Source of the DNA: JADKAV01 sp963732355
GTDB taxonomy: Bacteria > Actinomycetota > Actinomycetes > S36-B12 > UBA10799
DNA: 64,000 nt
Assembly: GCA_963732355.1 (NCBI GenBank)
Contig: CAVSZD010000003.1
Location: 124,001-188,000 of the forward strand
Direction: 5' to 3'
Below the pieces are notes generated by a model. It made no database searches, had not been told where the DNA came from, and was given only the letters and a program-made list of their open reading frames with translations. Shown one piece after another: positions 16,510-24,273 of this stretch (position 1 is the first letter of the stretch; each line of letters opens with the position of its first letter). A program made the translations under genes and the position numbers.

Positions 16510-16517
16510 GGGGCAGG

Positions 16518-16604
16518 CTGGGCAATCTCCGATGTCATCGAGTGAGCCTTGATTGGGAAATGCGCCTCACGAGAAATGGCCCATCTGGGCAAACTCCGAT
16601 GTCA
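16518..16604 (+). repeat. two 20-base direct repeats, possible transposon-end binding sites
   Basis: CTGGGCAATCTCCGATGTCA at 16518-16537 and CTGGGCAAACTCCGATGTCA at 16585-16604 differ at one base and are 67 bases apart. Tn5053/Tn7-like elements carry repeated transposase-binding sites near their ends, and these lie at the edge of the region with the tniB/tniQ remnants. That link is inferred; no matching copy was seen at the left side. Confidence 0.45.
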
Positions 16605-16635
16605 CTCGTCAGAAGCTGTCGCCGGTGCGCCGCGC

Positions 16636-17751
16636 CTATGCGGCGTAACCCAAAGCATTTGGCGGCCTAGTCCGGTAGGTCCGTCCCGCCGGGCTTGTCC
16701 ACTCGAGTTCGTTGTCACCCAAATGGGTGACCTGCCAGCCGGTCTGGTGCTTGATGCGGTGGTGTCGACGGCACAGGCAGTGGAGGTTTTCGTCGGTCGT
16801 CTGACCCTGCGGCCAGGCGACCAAATGGTCGAGGTCGCACCGGGCAGCCGGTGTGTGACAGCCGGGGAAGCGACAGTGCTGGTCCCGGGCACGGACCGTA
16901 CGGGCCAGCGCCGACGGGATCCGATACTTGCTCGGCGTGGCATTGATGACGCGGCCATCCGGTGCGGCCAGCCAAGCCGCCCATCCCGCACCTGCGCTGA
17001 TCGCCAGCTGCCAGGCGGCGGCCCAGGGGATCGGTGAGCCGTTGACCGATGCGCCGATGCCGGTGGCAGGCAGGACCACACTGACATGCGTTGAGACGTT
17101 GGTGCGCTCGTCGAGTAGGTCCGCAATGGCATCGGCCCGACGCTGATCCAGAGTGCGGGTCTCGTCGGGGACCACGTTGTCGCGAGCCAGCCGATCAAGG
17201 GTGTCGAACAGGGACTCGGCCACCTCGCTGGGCAGGTAGGCGTAGAGGTCGCTCATCCCGTCGCGGTCCGGGGTGATCTGCACGCAGCGCTTGTCGAAGG
17301 CCGTCTTGCGGGCAGCGTCGTCTCCGGCCTCAGGTAGCCGGGACAGGAGCCAGCGGCGCACCTCGTGGGTCGTGTGCGTGCTCGCGTAGAGAATTGCCCC
17401 CTGCTCGAAGAGCACCTGTAGATCCTCTGTGCTCAGAAGGAGCGCGATCAGCTTGGCTCGGGTCAGGTCGATCCGGCCTTCGCGCAGGGCGCTGTAGATG
17501 GCCGGTCGACCACAGATCAAGGCAGCCTCATCGCACATCCGGGCAGCCGTGCGGGTAGAGACGTGCAGCAGAGCGGCAACCTCCGACTCCACACCCTCGG
17601 CGACCACCGTTGAATCGTTGCCGCCGGCAGTCGCCATCAGCGCCTCGATGCAGGCCAAGCGGTGTGCCTGGGCTGCTCGCAGTGTCACTTCGCCGTCCTC
17701 TAGTTCGTCCACCAGGGTGTTCAGCGTGTTGTAGAAAGTTCCCCGTTTCAT
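16636..17751 (-). CDS. DUF222 / HNH endonuclease domain protein (13E12-repeat type)
   Basis: 371 residues. The N-terminal two thirds are the helical DUF222 region (AALLHVSTRTAARMCDEAAL, GRIDLTRAKLIALLL). The C-terminus carries an HNH nuclease site (CRFPGCHTPAARCDLDHLVA, then TDENLHCLCRRHHRIKH) with zinc-binding Cys pairs and the catalytic DH. This family is abundant and often repeated in actinobacterial genomes, including the mycobacterial REP13E12 genes. The ATG at 17751 lies 22 bases from a LexA box. An own role in mobility or DNA repair is not settled. Confidence 0.88.
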   Translation of the reverse strand: MKRGTFYNTLNTLVDELEDGEVTLRAAQAHRLACIEALMATAGGNDSTVVAEGVESEVAALLHVSTRTAARMCDEAALICGRPAIYSALREGRIDLTRAKLIALLLSTEDLQVLFEQGAILYASTHTTHEVRRWLLSRLPEAGDDAARKTAFDKRCVQITPDRDGMSDLYAYLPSEVAESLFDTLDRLARDNVVPDETRTLDQRRADAIADLLDERTNVSTHVSVVLPATGIGASVNGSPIPWAAAWQLAISAGAGWAAWLAAPDGRVINATPSKYRIPSALARTVRARDQHCRFPGCHTPAARCDLDHLVAWPQGQTTDENLHCLCRRHHRIKHQTGWQVTHLGDNELEWTSPAGRTYRTRPPNALGYAA

Positions 17752-17772
17752 GTCCTGATTCTAACACATGGA

Positions 17773-17788
17773 TCGTACATATGTTCGA
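17773..17788 (-). promoter_or_regulatory. LexA (SOS) box upstream of the DUF222/HNH gene
   Basis: Read on the minus strand the site is TCGAAC-ATAT-GTACGA, one mismatch from the actinobacterial consensus TCGAAC-N4-GTTCGA. A TAGAAT -10-like hexamer follows at 17758-17763 and the ATG at 17751, so LexA bound here would cover the -35 region. Mycobacterial 13E12 genes are known SOS genes, which fits. Confidence 0.7.
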
Positions 17789-17857
17789 GAAATCCACAAG
17801 CGATTTGCTCTGTTCCGCTCCATGTCATCTCCGCGAAGTACCGTGTGGATCGTGCAC

Positions 17858-18520
17858 ATGTACTTGGTTCGTCACGGTCAGAGCCACGTCAACCTGGGCG
17901 ATCTGACCGTCCAGCATCGCGACGAGCCGTTGACAGATCTGGGCCAGGAGCAGGCGGCCAGGGCGGGGCACTGGATCAACCAGCACCTGCACATCACGGA
18001 GTTCTACGCGAGCAGCGTTGCCAGGACGGTCCAGACGGCGCAAATCATTGGCGAGATCATCCGTCAGCAGCCCGAGCTGCAGGACGGCTTGCGCGAGATC
18101 GGGACCTGTCATGGCGATGGGTCCCCGGTGCCGGCCGCCGAGTTCGAACCTTTCACGCCTGAACTGTGGGGAACGCTCGACCCGTACACCCCTGTCACGG
18201 CCACGGGCGAGAGTTGGATGCAGTTCCGGTCTCGAGTTGGTGCGTTCATCGAACAGATCGTCCCGAGTGCACGCCGGCACCGGATGGGGATGACTGCCCC
18301 CGAAGGCGACGAGCGCCGGATCCTGATCGTTGCCCACGCGGGAGTGATCGAGGCGGTCTTCGAGTACATCTTCGAGAAGGGGCCGTGGAGTGTCGTCGCG
18401 GTGGAGACGCATCACACCGGCATCACCCACGTGGAATACCGGCCACAGCTCAACCGTCCCGACTGGTGGCTGCACTACCACAACCTGACCCATCACCTCA
18501 CTGACGAGATGCGCACGTAG
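17858..18520 (+). CDS. histidine phosphatase (phosphoglycerate mutase-like) family protein
   Basis: 220 residues from ATG 17858. The N-terminus has the catalytic VRHGQSHVN motif, followed by LTDLGQEQAARAG, and the second catalytic His is in ILIVAHAGVIEAV. These enzymes hydrolyse phosphoesters through a phospho-histidine; the substrate cannot be told. The frame is open upstream to 17768, across the LexA box, but the ATG before YLVRHG is the natural start. It diverges from the DUF222 gene. Whether it belongs to the insertion or to the host is unclear. Confidence 0.88.
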   Translation: MYLVRHGQSHVNLGDLTVQHRDEPLTDLGQEQAARAGHWINQHLHITEFYASSVARTVQTAQIIGEIIRQQPELQDGLREIGTCHGDGSPVPAAEFEPFTPELWGTLDPYTPVTATGESWMQFRSRVGAFIEQIVPSARRHRMGMTAPEGDERRILIVAHAGVIEAVFEYIFEKGPWSVVAVETHHTGITHVEYRPQLNRPDWWLHYHNLTHHLTDEMRT

Positions 18521-18530
18521 CGCGTGGGTG

Positions 18531-18576
18531 TCACCCGTTCGGGTTAAGTCGTCGCACGGTAGGTCCGAACGGGTGA
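18531..18576. promoter_or_regulatory. 12-base perfect inverted repeat upstream of pilA
   Basis: TCACCCGTTCGG at 18531-18542 pairs with CCGAACGGGTGA at 18565-18576, with 22 bases between. It begins 10 bases after the histidine-phosphatase stop and lies 100 bases before pilA. It may be that gene's terminator (no T run), an operator, or part of a pilA leader. Confidence 0.5.
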
Positions 18577-18639
18577 AGGGATGTCCGTCGAACTGCAGGT
18601 CGGGTGGGTAACGGCCGATGCCTCCTACGTCATTGCAAT

Positions 18640-18657
18640 TGGGGCATGACAGCCCCA
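18640..18657 (+). promoter_or_regulatory. small hairpin just upstream of the pilA ribosome binding site
   Basis: TGGGGC 18640-18645 pairs with GCCCCA 18652-18657, loop ATGACA. The AAGGAG ribosome binding site at 18664-18669 follows within 7 bases. It may stabilise the abundant pilin mRNA or tune its translation. Confidence 0.4.
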
Positions 18658-18675
18658 CATTCGAAGGAGTCAGAA

Positions 18676-19140
18676 ATGTTCGCACGCATCGCAGCGGCGC
18701 GGGAGAAGGAAGAGGGCTTCACCCTCATCGAGCTCCTCGTCGTGATCATCATCATCGGAATCCTGGCAGCCATCGCCATCCCCGTGTTCCTGAACCAGCG
18801 CGCCAGCGCTGCCAAGGCATCGCTCACCAGCGACGCGCGTAACGGCGCGATCGCGATCGAGACGTTCTTCACCGAGAACCAGGCGTACCCGGCCAACACG
18901 GCCGCCGTCACGGCGCTCAATCCCTCGCTTTCGGCGAACAACGCAGTGACCGACTACGCGCTCACTGGCGGCGGCACCGCTTTCACCTACTGCGTCGAGG
19001 CCACGGCCGGCGCAGCAGTTGGCTGGTCAGTCACCTACGACTCGGCCAGCGGACGGCACCCAGCCCCCGGATGCAGGCCGGCTGCTAATCCCCGACCCGG
19101 AACGGGCCCCAGATCCACTGGGGCCCGTTCTGCTGTGTAA
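18676..19140 (+). CDS. pilA: major type IV pilin PilA, probably frameshifted near its C-terminus
   Basis: The pilin subunit. Start ATG 18676 after AAGGAG. A short charged leader ends at EEG, then FTLIELLVVIIIIGILAAIA, the class III signal and N-terminal helix with Glu5. The frame as given runs to 19140, through a perfect 12-bp terminator hairpin, with an R/P-rich tail. In another frame the chain would end TAPSPRMQAGC and stop at TAA 19086-19088, just before the hairpin, giving a C-terminal Cys to pair with the Cys in FTYCVE, as in many pilins. A one-base loss near 19053 is therefore likely; true end about 19088. Confidence 0.93.
   Translation: MFARIAAAREKEEGFTLIELLVVIIIIGILAAIAIPVFLNQRASAAKASLTSDARNGAIAIETFFTENQAYPANTAAVTALNPSLSANNAVTDYALTGGGTAFTYCVEATAGAAVGWSVTYDSASGRHPAPGCRPAANPRPGTGPRSTGARSAV
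19101..19129 (+). terminator. terminator hairpin after pilA
   Basis: AACGGGCCCCAG 19101-19112 pairs perfectly with CTGGGGCCCGTT 19118-19129, loop ATCCA. No long T run follows, as is common in high-GC actinobacteria. It would let pilA be made in excess over the minor pilins behind it. Confidence 0.85.
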
Positions 19141-19172
19141 AGGACCGGCGGCGATCTGTCGAAGACAAGTGT

Positions 19173-20534
19173 GTGGCAGTGAAGTGGTCGACTCGGCGTG
19201 TGCGAAACAGGTTCGCGCACCTGAACGCTGACGCCGGCTTCGGCATGATCGAGATGATGGTTTCCCTGGTGATCCTCGGGATGGTGTCGGCGGGCTTCGC
19301 ATATGGTCTGCAACTCACCCTCACGGTGACTCAGGAGGACCGCGCCAGGGTCCAGGCCTCAAACCTCGCCGCCCGTGAACTCGAGATCGTGCGCAACCAA
19401 TTCGGGTCGTCCAAGACCGCACCGACGACCATAGGCGCCGACAGCCAGGTCGTGAATCCCAATCCTCTCAATCCTGCGGCGCTGACTGGTGCGCCCCTCG
19501 ATCTTGACGGCCAGGAATTCACGGTCGTTCGCACCGTTGAGTGGCTGCCCGCAGGGACCGGAACCAGCCCGTGCGACGGCGGTTCAGCGGTGACATACCC
19601 CTCGCTGGGTGTCAACGTCGTGGTCTCGTGGAACGACCAGGGCGTCACCAAGGACGTGGAGTCCAACACGGTCCTGACGCCTCCCAAAGGAACGCTTGCC
19701 ACCATCAAAGGATTCATCGCCGCCAAGGTGCAAGGTGCAGATGGTCTGGGGGTCGCCTCCGTGCCGGTGGACGTGTCCGGACCTGGGGGTAGCCAGACGC
19801 GTGTGACGGCAGCTGACGGCTGCGCGGTGTTCGCGCTGAGCGTTCTGGGTGCCTACACAGTGACTCTCGACGAGCCAGGTTTCGTGAGCTTCGACGGCCA
19901 GCCGACGACCTGGAAACCCGCGACAGTCACTAACGGCTCGATTCAACTCGTTCCCTTCAGTTACGACCGGGCGGCGACCTTGGAGATCGAGGACGTCATC
20001 ACCGACGATCCCGGATCACAGTTCCAGCTGCCCACGGGGGCACATTCAGTGATCATCTTCAATCCTGGCCTCCCCACGATGGGTCAGATGATCGTCCCGG
20101 GCAATCAAACCACCGTGACGGGTCTGTGGCCCTTCCCCGACGGGTACTCCGTGTGGGCCGGCCGGTGCACGATCAACGACCCTGCCGTCACCGGTGGGAC
20201 GCGCGCCGACCCTGTCGCGCCCGGTCCGGGGGACACTGAGGCAGCCCCTGCGCTGTGGAAGCCGCTACGCGTGACCTATCTGGACGAAACCTCGACACCG
20301 GTCGAGGGGGCGCAGGTGCAAGCGACGATCGACGACACCTCGGGCTGCAGTGGTCAGACGACGTACACGCTCGGGACCACTGACGACGATGGCATCGTGC
20401 AGTCAGCGCTTCCTTACGGGCAGTGGACCATCAGTTCCTCCAATGCCAGCCCGAGTATGGTCGAGGTTTCTGCCGATCCCGCCGTGAGCTACCCGCTCGA
20501 GGTGGCCCTTGAGAAACTCCAGGCGGGACCATGA
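19173..20534 (+). CDS. large minor-pilin-like protein (PilV-like) with Ig/carboxypeptidase-regulatory-like repeats
   Basis: 453 residues from GTG 19173. A 22-24 residue leader precedes GFGMIEMMVSLVILGMVSAG, a prepilin cleavage site and helix. Residues ~170-270 (IKGFIAAKVQGADGLGVASV, TRVTAADGCAVFALSVLGAY) and ~365-450 (RVTYLDETSTPVEGAQVQAT) look like two carboxypeptidase-regulatory/Ig-like beta domains. That is far longer than a usual pilin, and suggests a tip or adhesive minor pilin. Its stop overlaps the next start (ATGA). Confidence 0.82.
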   Translation: MAVKWSTRRVRNRFAHLNADAGFGMIEMMVSLVILGMVSAGFAYGLQLTLTVTQEDRARVQASNLAARELEIVRNQFGSSKTAPTTIGADSQVVNPNPLNPAALTGAPLDLDGQEFTVVRTVEWLPAGTGTSPCDGGSAVTYPSLGVNVVVSWNDQGVTKDVESNTVLTPPKGTLATIKGFIAAKVQGADGLGVASVPVDVSGPGGSQTRVTAADGCAVFALSVLGAYTVTLDEPGFVSFDGQPTTWKPATVTNGSIQLVPFSYDRAATLEIEDVITDDPGSQFQLPTGAHSVIIFNPGLPTMGQMIVPGNQTTVTGLWPFPDGYSVWAGRCTINDPAVTGGTRADPVAPGPGDTEAAPALWKPLRVTYLDETSTPVEGAQVQATIDDTSGCSGQTTYTLGTTDDDGIVQSALPYGQWTISSSNASPSMVEVSADPAVSYPLEVALEKLQAGP

Positions 20535-21271
20535 AGGCCTTCCTGAAGCACTGCCGGTCAGAAGACCGGGGCGTCACGTTGGTCGAGATGATCGTCGTGG
20601 TGGGGATCCTTGGGACGGTCATGGCGATCGTGAGCCAAGGGCTGATGATGGCGCAGAGCACTCTCAACGAGAACTCATCACGCCTCGATGGATTGAGTCA
20701 GACGAACCTCGCCATGGAAGCGATGACCCGCGTGCTGCGCACGGCGATCCTGCCCAGCCAGGTGCAGGCCACCTGCACCGGGTGTGACACCGCGGCGTTC
20801 ATCGCCGGGGACGACACCAAGGTCGTCTTCTACGCCAACGTGGACAACGATGGAATCCTCCCGGCTTCTGGAACGACCAACTACGGCCCGCGCAAGGTGA
20901 CGTACGAGTTGAAGAACGGCGAGCTCGAAGAGATGATCCAGAAACCCAACGTCCACTCCGTGACCGACTTCAACTACCAGTACTGCGCGAACCCCGGAAC
21001 CTCGGGATGTCCTGCCACCAAGCGAGTCCTGGCGCGGGACATCACCACGACTGACTCCTCGACCGGGCTGACTGACCCGTTGTTCGCCTATTACGACCGC
21101 GATGGCGGTCTGCTGGACACGCCGCTCGCTGCCAACTCCCTGCGAGCCGTCGACAGTATCGACGTGCTCCTGCGGGTCAAACCTTCCGACCGGACGAAGC
21201 CGGTCACCGTGGTCGCTCGGGTGACGTTGCCCAACGCCGACTCCCTCATCCAACCCACCCCGACGCCGTAG
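20531..21271 (+). CDS. minor-pilin-like protein (PilW/GspJ-like)
   Basis: 246 residues. The leader KAFLKHCRSEDRG is followed by VTLVEMIVVVGILGTVMAIV, a type III signal peptide with Glu5. The rest is a soluble pilin-like domain with Cys pairs (TCTGCD, CANPGTSGCPA). Position 2 in the minor pilin group and length fit PilW/GspJ. Probably part of a pilus-tip priming complex. Confidence 0.82.
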   Translation: MKAFLKHCRSEDRGVTLVEMIVVVGILGTVMAIVSQGLMMAQSTLNENSSRLDGLSQTNLAMEAMTRVLRTAILPSQVQATCTGCDTAAFIAGDDTKVVFYANVDNDGILPASGTTNYGPRKVTYELKNGELEEMIQKPNVHSVTDFNYQYCANPGTSGCPATKRVLARDITTTDSSTGLTDPLFAYYDRDGGLLDTPLAANSLRAVDSIDVLLRVKPSDRTKPVTVVARVTLPNADSLIQPTPTP

Positions 21272-21275
21272 GGAA

Positions 21276-23417
21276 GTGATCACGATGTGCAGGCCGAAAG
21301 TCGTCGACGATCGCGGCGCTGCCCTCATCATGGTGATGGGAATGATCTCGATCATGACGGTCGTCGTGGCCGCCGCACTGAGTTACGCAGTGAACGTCGC
21401 GCCCCAGGTCCGCCGCGATGAGAGCTGGCAGGCCGCACTTGCCGCCGCGCAGGCAGGTGTCGACGACTACCTGGCCAAGCTGAATCGCACGGACGCGTAT
21501 GCACAGACCGTCGATTGCACGAACACTGCGCTCAAAGGCCCGAAGGCTGAGGCGAACACATGCGGATGGAACAGCAGCACGGAGCCCGGCTGGGTCAATG
21601 TGAAGGGTGGGGACGCGACTGCTGGGAAATTCCACTACGACGTCAACACGGCGAACTTCTGGAAGGACGGCTCGGTGTGGGTCGAGTCGACGGGAAAGGT
21701 GCGCGGGATCTCCCGGACGATCCAGGTCCGGGTCGGTCGTGGCGGATCCACGGATTTCCTCTACTACACCGACTTCGAGGACGCCGACCCCCAGAACCTT
21801 GTCGCCTACCCGCCCGGCGGGAGCAACTCCCTCTCCGGCGGTGGCGCGAAGTACGACGTGTGTGGCAAGAGCGGGCCGACACTGGCGACCTACTGGTGGC
21901 AAGGTGGCACCCGCGTCAACAACAGCTACTGCCAAGAGATCCAATTCGCGGGCGCTGACGTACTGGACGGTGACGTTCATTTCAACGACACCCCACTGAT
22001 GGGCGGTTCTGGAAGTTCCAGGCCTCGGTTCCTGAAGGGGTTCGAGGTTGCTGACCCCAACTGCACCGAGGCCCTTGGCGCACCTGATGCCAGCGGTGTC
22101 GGAAAGGCCGCAGGCAAGGGCAAGTGCTGGCGGAGCACCTCTACCAACACCCCATATGTGGGCACGGCTGGGGCGAGGCCTGCGCTGCCGCTGTACCTGC
22201 CCGACAACTCGGACAAGTTCGCCACGTACCCCGGTTGCACGTATTACGGGGATACCAGGATTCGCTTCAACAGCAACGGCACGATGACCGTCTGGAACAC
22301 CAAGAGTGCCGGCCGGACGTTGACGGGCCCTGATTCGCCCGCTGGGCTGAACTGTGGGAACGCTTCGCAATTCATCCCTGCATCGGGGCAGAAGTACCCG
22401 GCTTCCGGCCAGACGGTGCCTGTCCCCGATGACATGGTGATCTACGCCCAAGCATCGACGTCGGGTTCGGCGACGTGCGTCCCGGGTCAGATCATCAACG
22501 GCACCGCGTCAGGCAGCACTTCCAACGATCAGATCCCGACCGGCACCGGCAACACCTTCCAGGGCGTCACCGATATCACCTACTTCAACCCGAGCTCCAG
22601 TTCATTCACGACCACCAAGAAGTGGAAGCGGGGCAGCAGCACTTGGGCCCTTGACACCAGTTTCACGCCGAATCCGCAGACCAGCAGCGAGGTTCCCAGC
22701 GGGGACACCCATCCGACGACTTTCGACTGCGGGCTGGGCAACATCTATGTTGAGGGTGTTGTGAAAGGCCGGGTGACGATCGCGGCGCAGAACAACGTCA
22801 TCGTGACCGGAGACCTGTCCATCAGCAGCACGACGAAGGGCAACTCCGCCATCGGCCCAGACATGGTGGGCCTGGTGGCGGCCAACTCCGTGGTCATCTA
22901 CCACCCGGTGTCTCGGTCGAGCTCGTCCGCCGAGACCCTGACCAGCACGGTCAAGAACCCCACGAGCCTGAACCGGACATGTCCGGCGGCCAGTTCTGGG
23001 ACTTCGCTGGGCGGCAGCGGAGGCTCCAACGGGAACACGGTGACCTGCACATGGACGACGACAAAGACGTTCGGCAGTACCTACAACAACATCTCGTATC
23101 CGGCCGCGACGAATAGTTCCGGTTCGCGCTGGGTGTACGCATCGATCCAAACCCTGCAGCGCAGTTTCTGGGTGCAGAACTACAACCAGGGCGCCGACAT
23201 CGGGACGCTGGCGGTGCGCGGCTCCATCGCTCAGAAATGGCGTGGTGCGGTCGGTACGTCCGGTGGGACCGGTTTCGACAAGGACTACTCCTACGACTCC
23301 CGTCTACAGTTCGCCTCGCCGCCCTACTTCCCGCAGTGGACGAACGCGGCGTGGGGTGCGAAGGTGACCGGTGAGCTCAAGGCCGGTATTGATCCACAGG
23401 CATCGGCGGAACAGTGA
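21276..23417 (+). CDS. PilX-like large pilus-associated protein
   Basis: Up to 713 residues. GTG 21276 and ATG 21285 are both possible starts; ATG 21285 is better spaced behind GGGAAG. The N-terminus has DRGAALIMVMGMISIMTVVV, a PilX/GspK-like helix lacking the classic FTLIE, followed by a large Ser/Thr/Gly/Asn-rich extracellular region with repeated Cys pairs. This size and composition suggest a surface-exposed tip protein or adhesin. It follows two minor pilins and precedes the prepilin peptidase. Confidence 0.78.
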   Translation: MITMCRPKVVDDRGAALIMVMGMISIMTVVVAAALSYAVNVAPQVRRDESWQAALAAAQAGVDDYLAKLNRTDAYAQTVDCTNTALKGPKAEANTCGWNSSTEPGWVNVKGGDATAGKFHYDVNTANFWKDGSVWVESTGKVRGISRTIQVRVGRGGSTDFLYYTDFEDADPQNLVAYPPGGSNSLSGGGAKYDVCGKSGPTLATYWWQGGTRVNNSYCQEIQFAGADVLDGDVHFNDTPLMGGSGSSRPRFLKGFEVADPNCTEALGAPDASGVGKAAGKGKCWRSTSTNTPYVGTAGARPALPLYLPDNSDKFATYPGCTYYGDTRIRFNSNGTMTVWNTKSAGRTLTGPDSPAGLNCGNASQFIPASGQKYPASGQTVPVPDDMVIYAQASTSGSATCVPGQIINGTASGSTSNDQIPTGTGNTFQGVTDITYFNPSSSSFTTTKKWKRGSSTWALDTSFTPNPQTSSEVPSGDTHPTTFDCGLGNIYVEGVVKGRVTIAAQNNVIVTGDLSISSTTKGNSAIGPDMVGLVAANSVVIYHPVSRSSSSAETLTSTVKNPTSLNRTCPAASSGTSLGGSGGSNGNTVTCTWTTTKTFGSTYNNISYPAATNSSGSRWVYASIQTLQRSFWVQNYNQGADIGTLAVRGSIAQKWRGAVGTSGGTGFDKDYSYDSRLQFASPPYFPQWTNAAWGAKVTGELKAGIDPQASAEQ

Positions 23418-23439
23418 CTTTCGGCAATAGGCTTCACCC

Positions 23440-24207
23440 GTGGTGGTGATCGCAGGGCTGTTCGGGCTCCTCATCGGCTCGTTCCTCAACGTGGTGGTGT
23501 GGCGGTTGCCACGCGGCGAGTCCTTGTCGCATCCGGGCTCGCACTGTCCGGAGTGTGACCACCCCATCAGGGCCTACGACAACATCCCGGTGGTGTCGTG
23601 GCTGCTCTTGCGCGGCAGGTGTCGGGACTGCGGGGCACAGATCTCCATCCGGTACCCACTTGTGGAACTGGCCACGGGTTTGTGCTTCGCCGCGACCGCG
23701 GCATGGGTCGGGCTGTCGGCCCTGCTGCCGTTCGCGCTGTGGTTCGTCGCGGCCTGCATCGCGATGACGCTCATAGACATCGAGCATCACAGGCTGCCCA
23801 ACAGTCTGACCGCTTCAACTTTTGCGGTCGTGGTTGCCGGCCTCGGTGTCACCGCGAGGGTGGACGGGAACTGGGGCGACTTCGGCCGCGCGATGGCCGG
23901 TGCCGCGGCATTGACGTTGTTCTACGCACTGCTGGCCCTGCTGTACCCAAAGGGGATGGGCTGGGGCGATGTGAAGCTGGCAGCCTCCCTGGGGGCTGTC
24001 ATGGGTTGGTACGGGTGGGGAAACCTTGTCGTGGGAGGGTTTGCGGCCTTCGTGCTCGGCGCAGTGGTGGGTGTCGCAGGCATCCTCGCCGGCCATGCGG
24101 GGCGCAAGAGCGCCATCCCCTTCGGACCATTCATGATCCTCGGCGCTCTGCTAGGGGTCGTATTCGGGGCCCAGATCGCAGATTGGTACGCCAACCTCGT
24201 CATTTAG
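23440..24207 (+). CDS. pilD: prepilin peptidase / N-methyltransferase PilD
   Basis: Membrane aspartyl protease (A24 family) that cleaves and N-methylates prepilins. 255 residues from the first of three consecutive GTG codons at 23440. Seen: N-terminal LFGLLIGSFLNVVVWRLPRG, a zinc tetracysteine (CPEC ... CRDC), the catalytic Asp in LIDIEHHRLP and the second Asp in GWGDVKLAASLG (GxGDxK-type motif), with about eight membrane segments. Both domains are complete. Confidence 0.94.
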   Translation: MVVIAGLFGLLIGSFLNVVVWRLPRGESLSHPGSHCPECDHPIRAYDNIPVVSWLLLRGRCRDCGAQISIRYPLVELATGLCFAATAAWVGLSALLPFALWFVAACIAMTLIDIEHHRLPNSLTASTFAVVVAGLGVTARVDGNWGDFGRAMAGAAALTLFYALLALLYPKGMGWGDVKLAASLGAVMGWYGWGNLVVGGFAAFVLGAVVGVAGILAGHAGRKSAIPFGPFMILGALLGVVFGAQIADWYANLVI

Positions 24208-24273
24208 CCGTTTCCGGACTCAACCGATCGGGTGAACCGGCCGATGCCACTGTGACGGATCATGGAGGTCACG

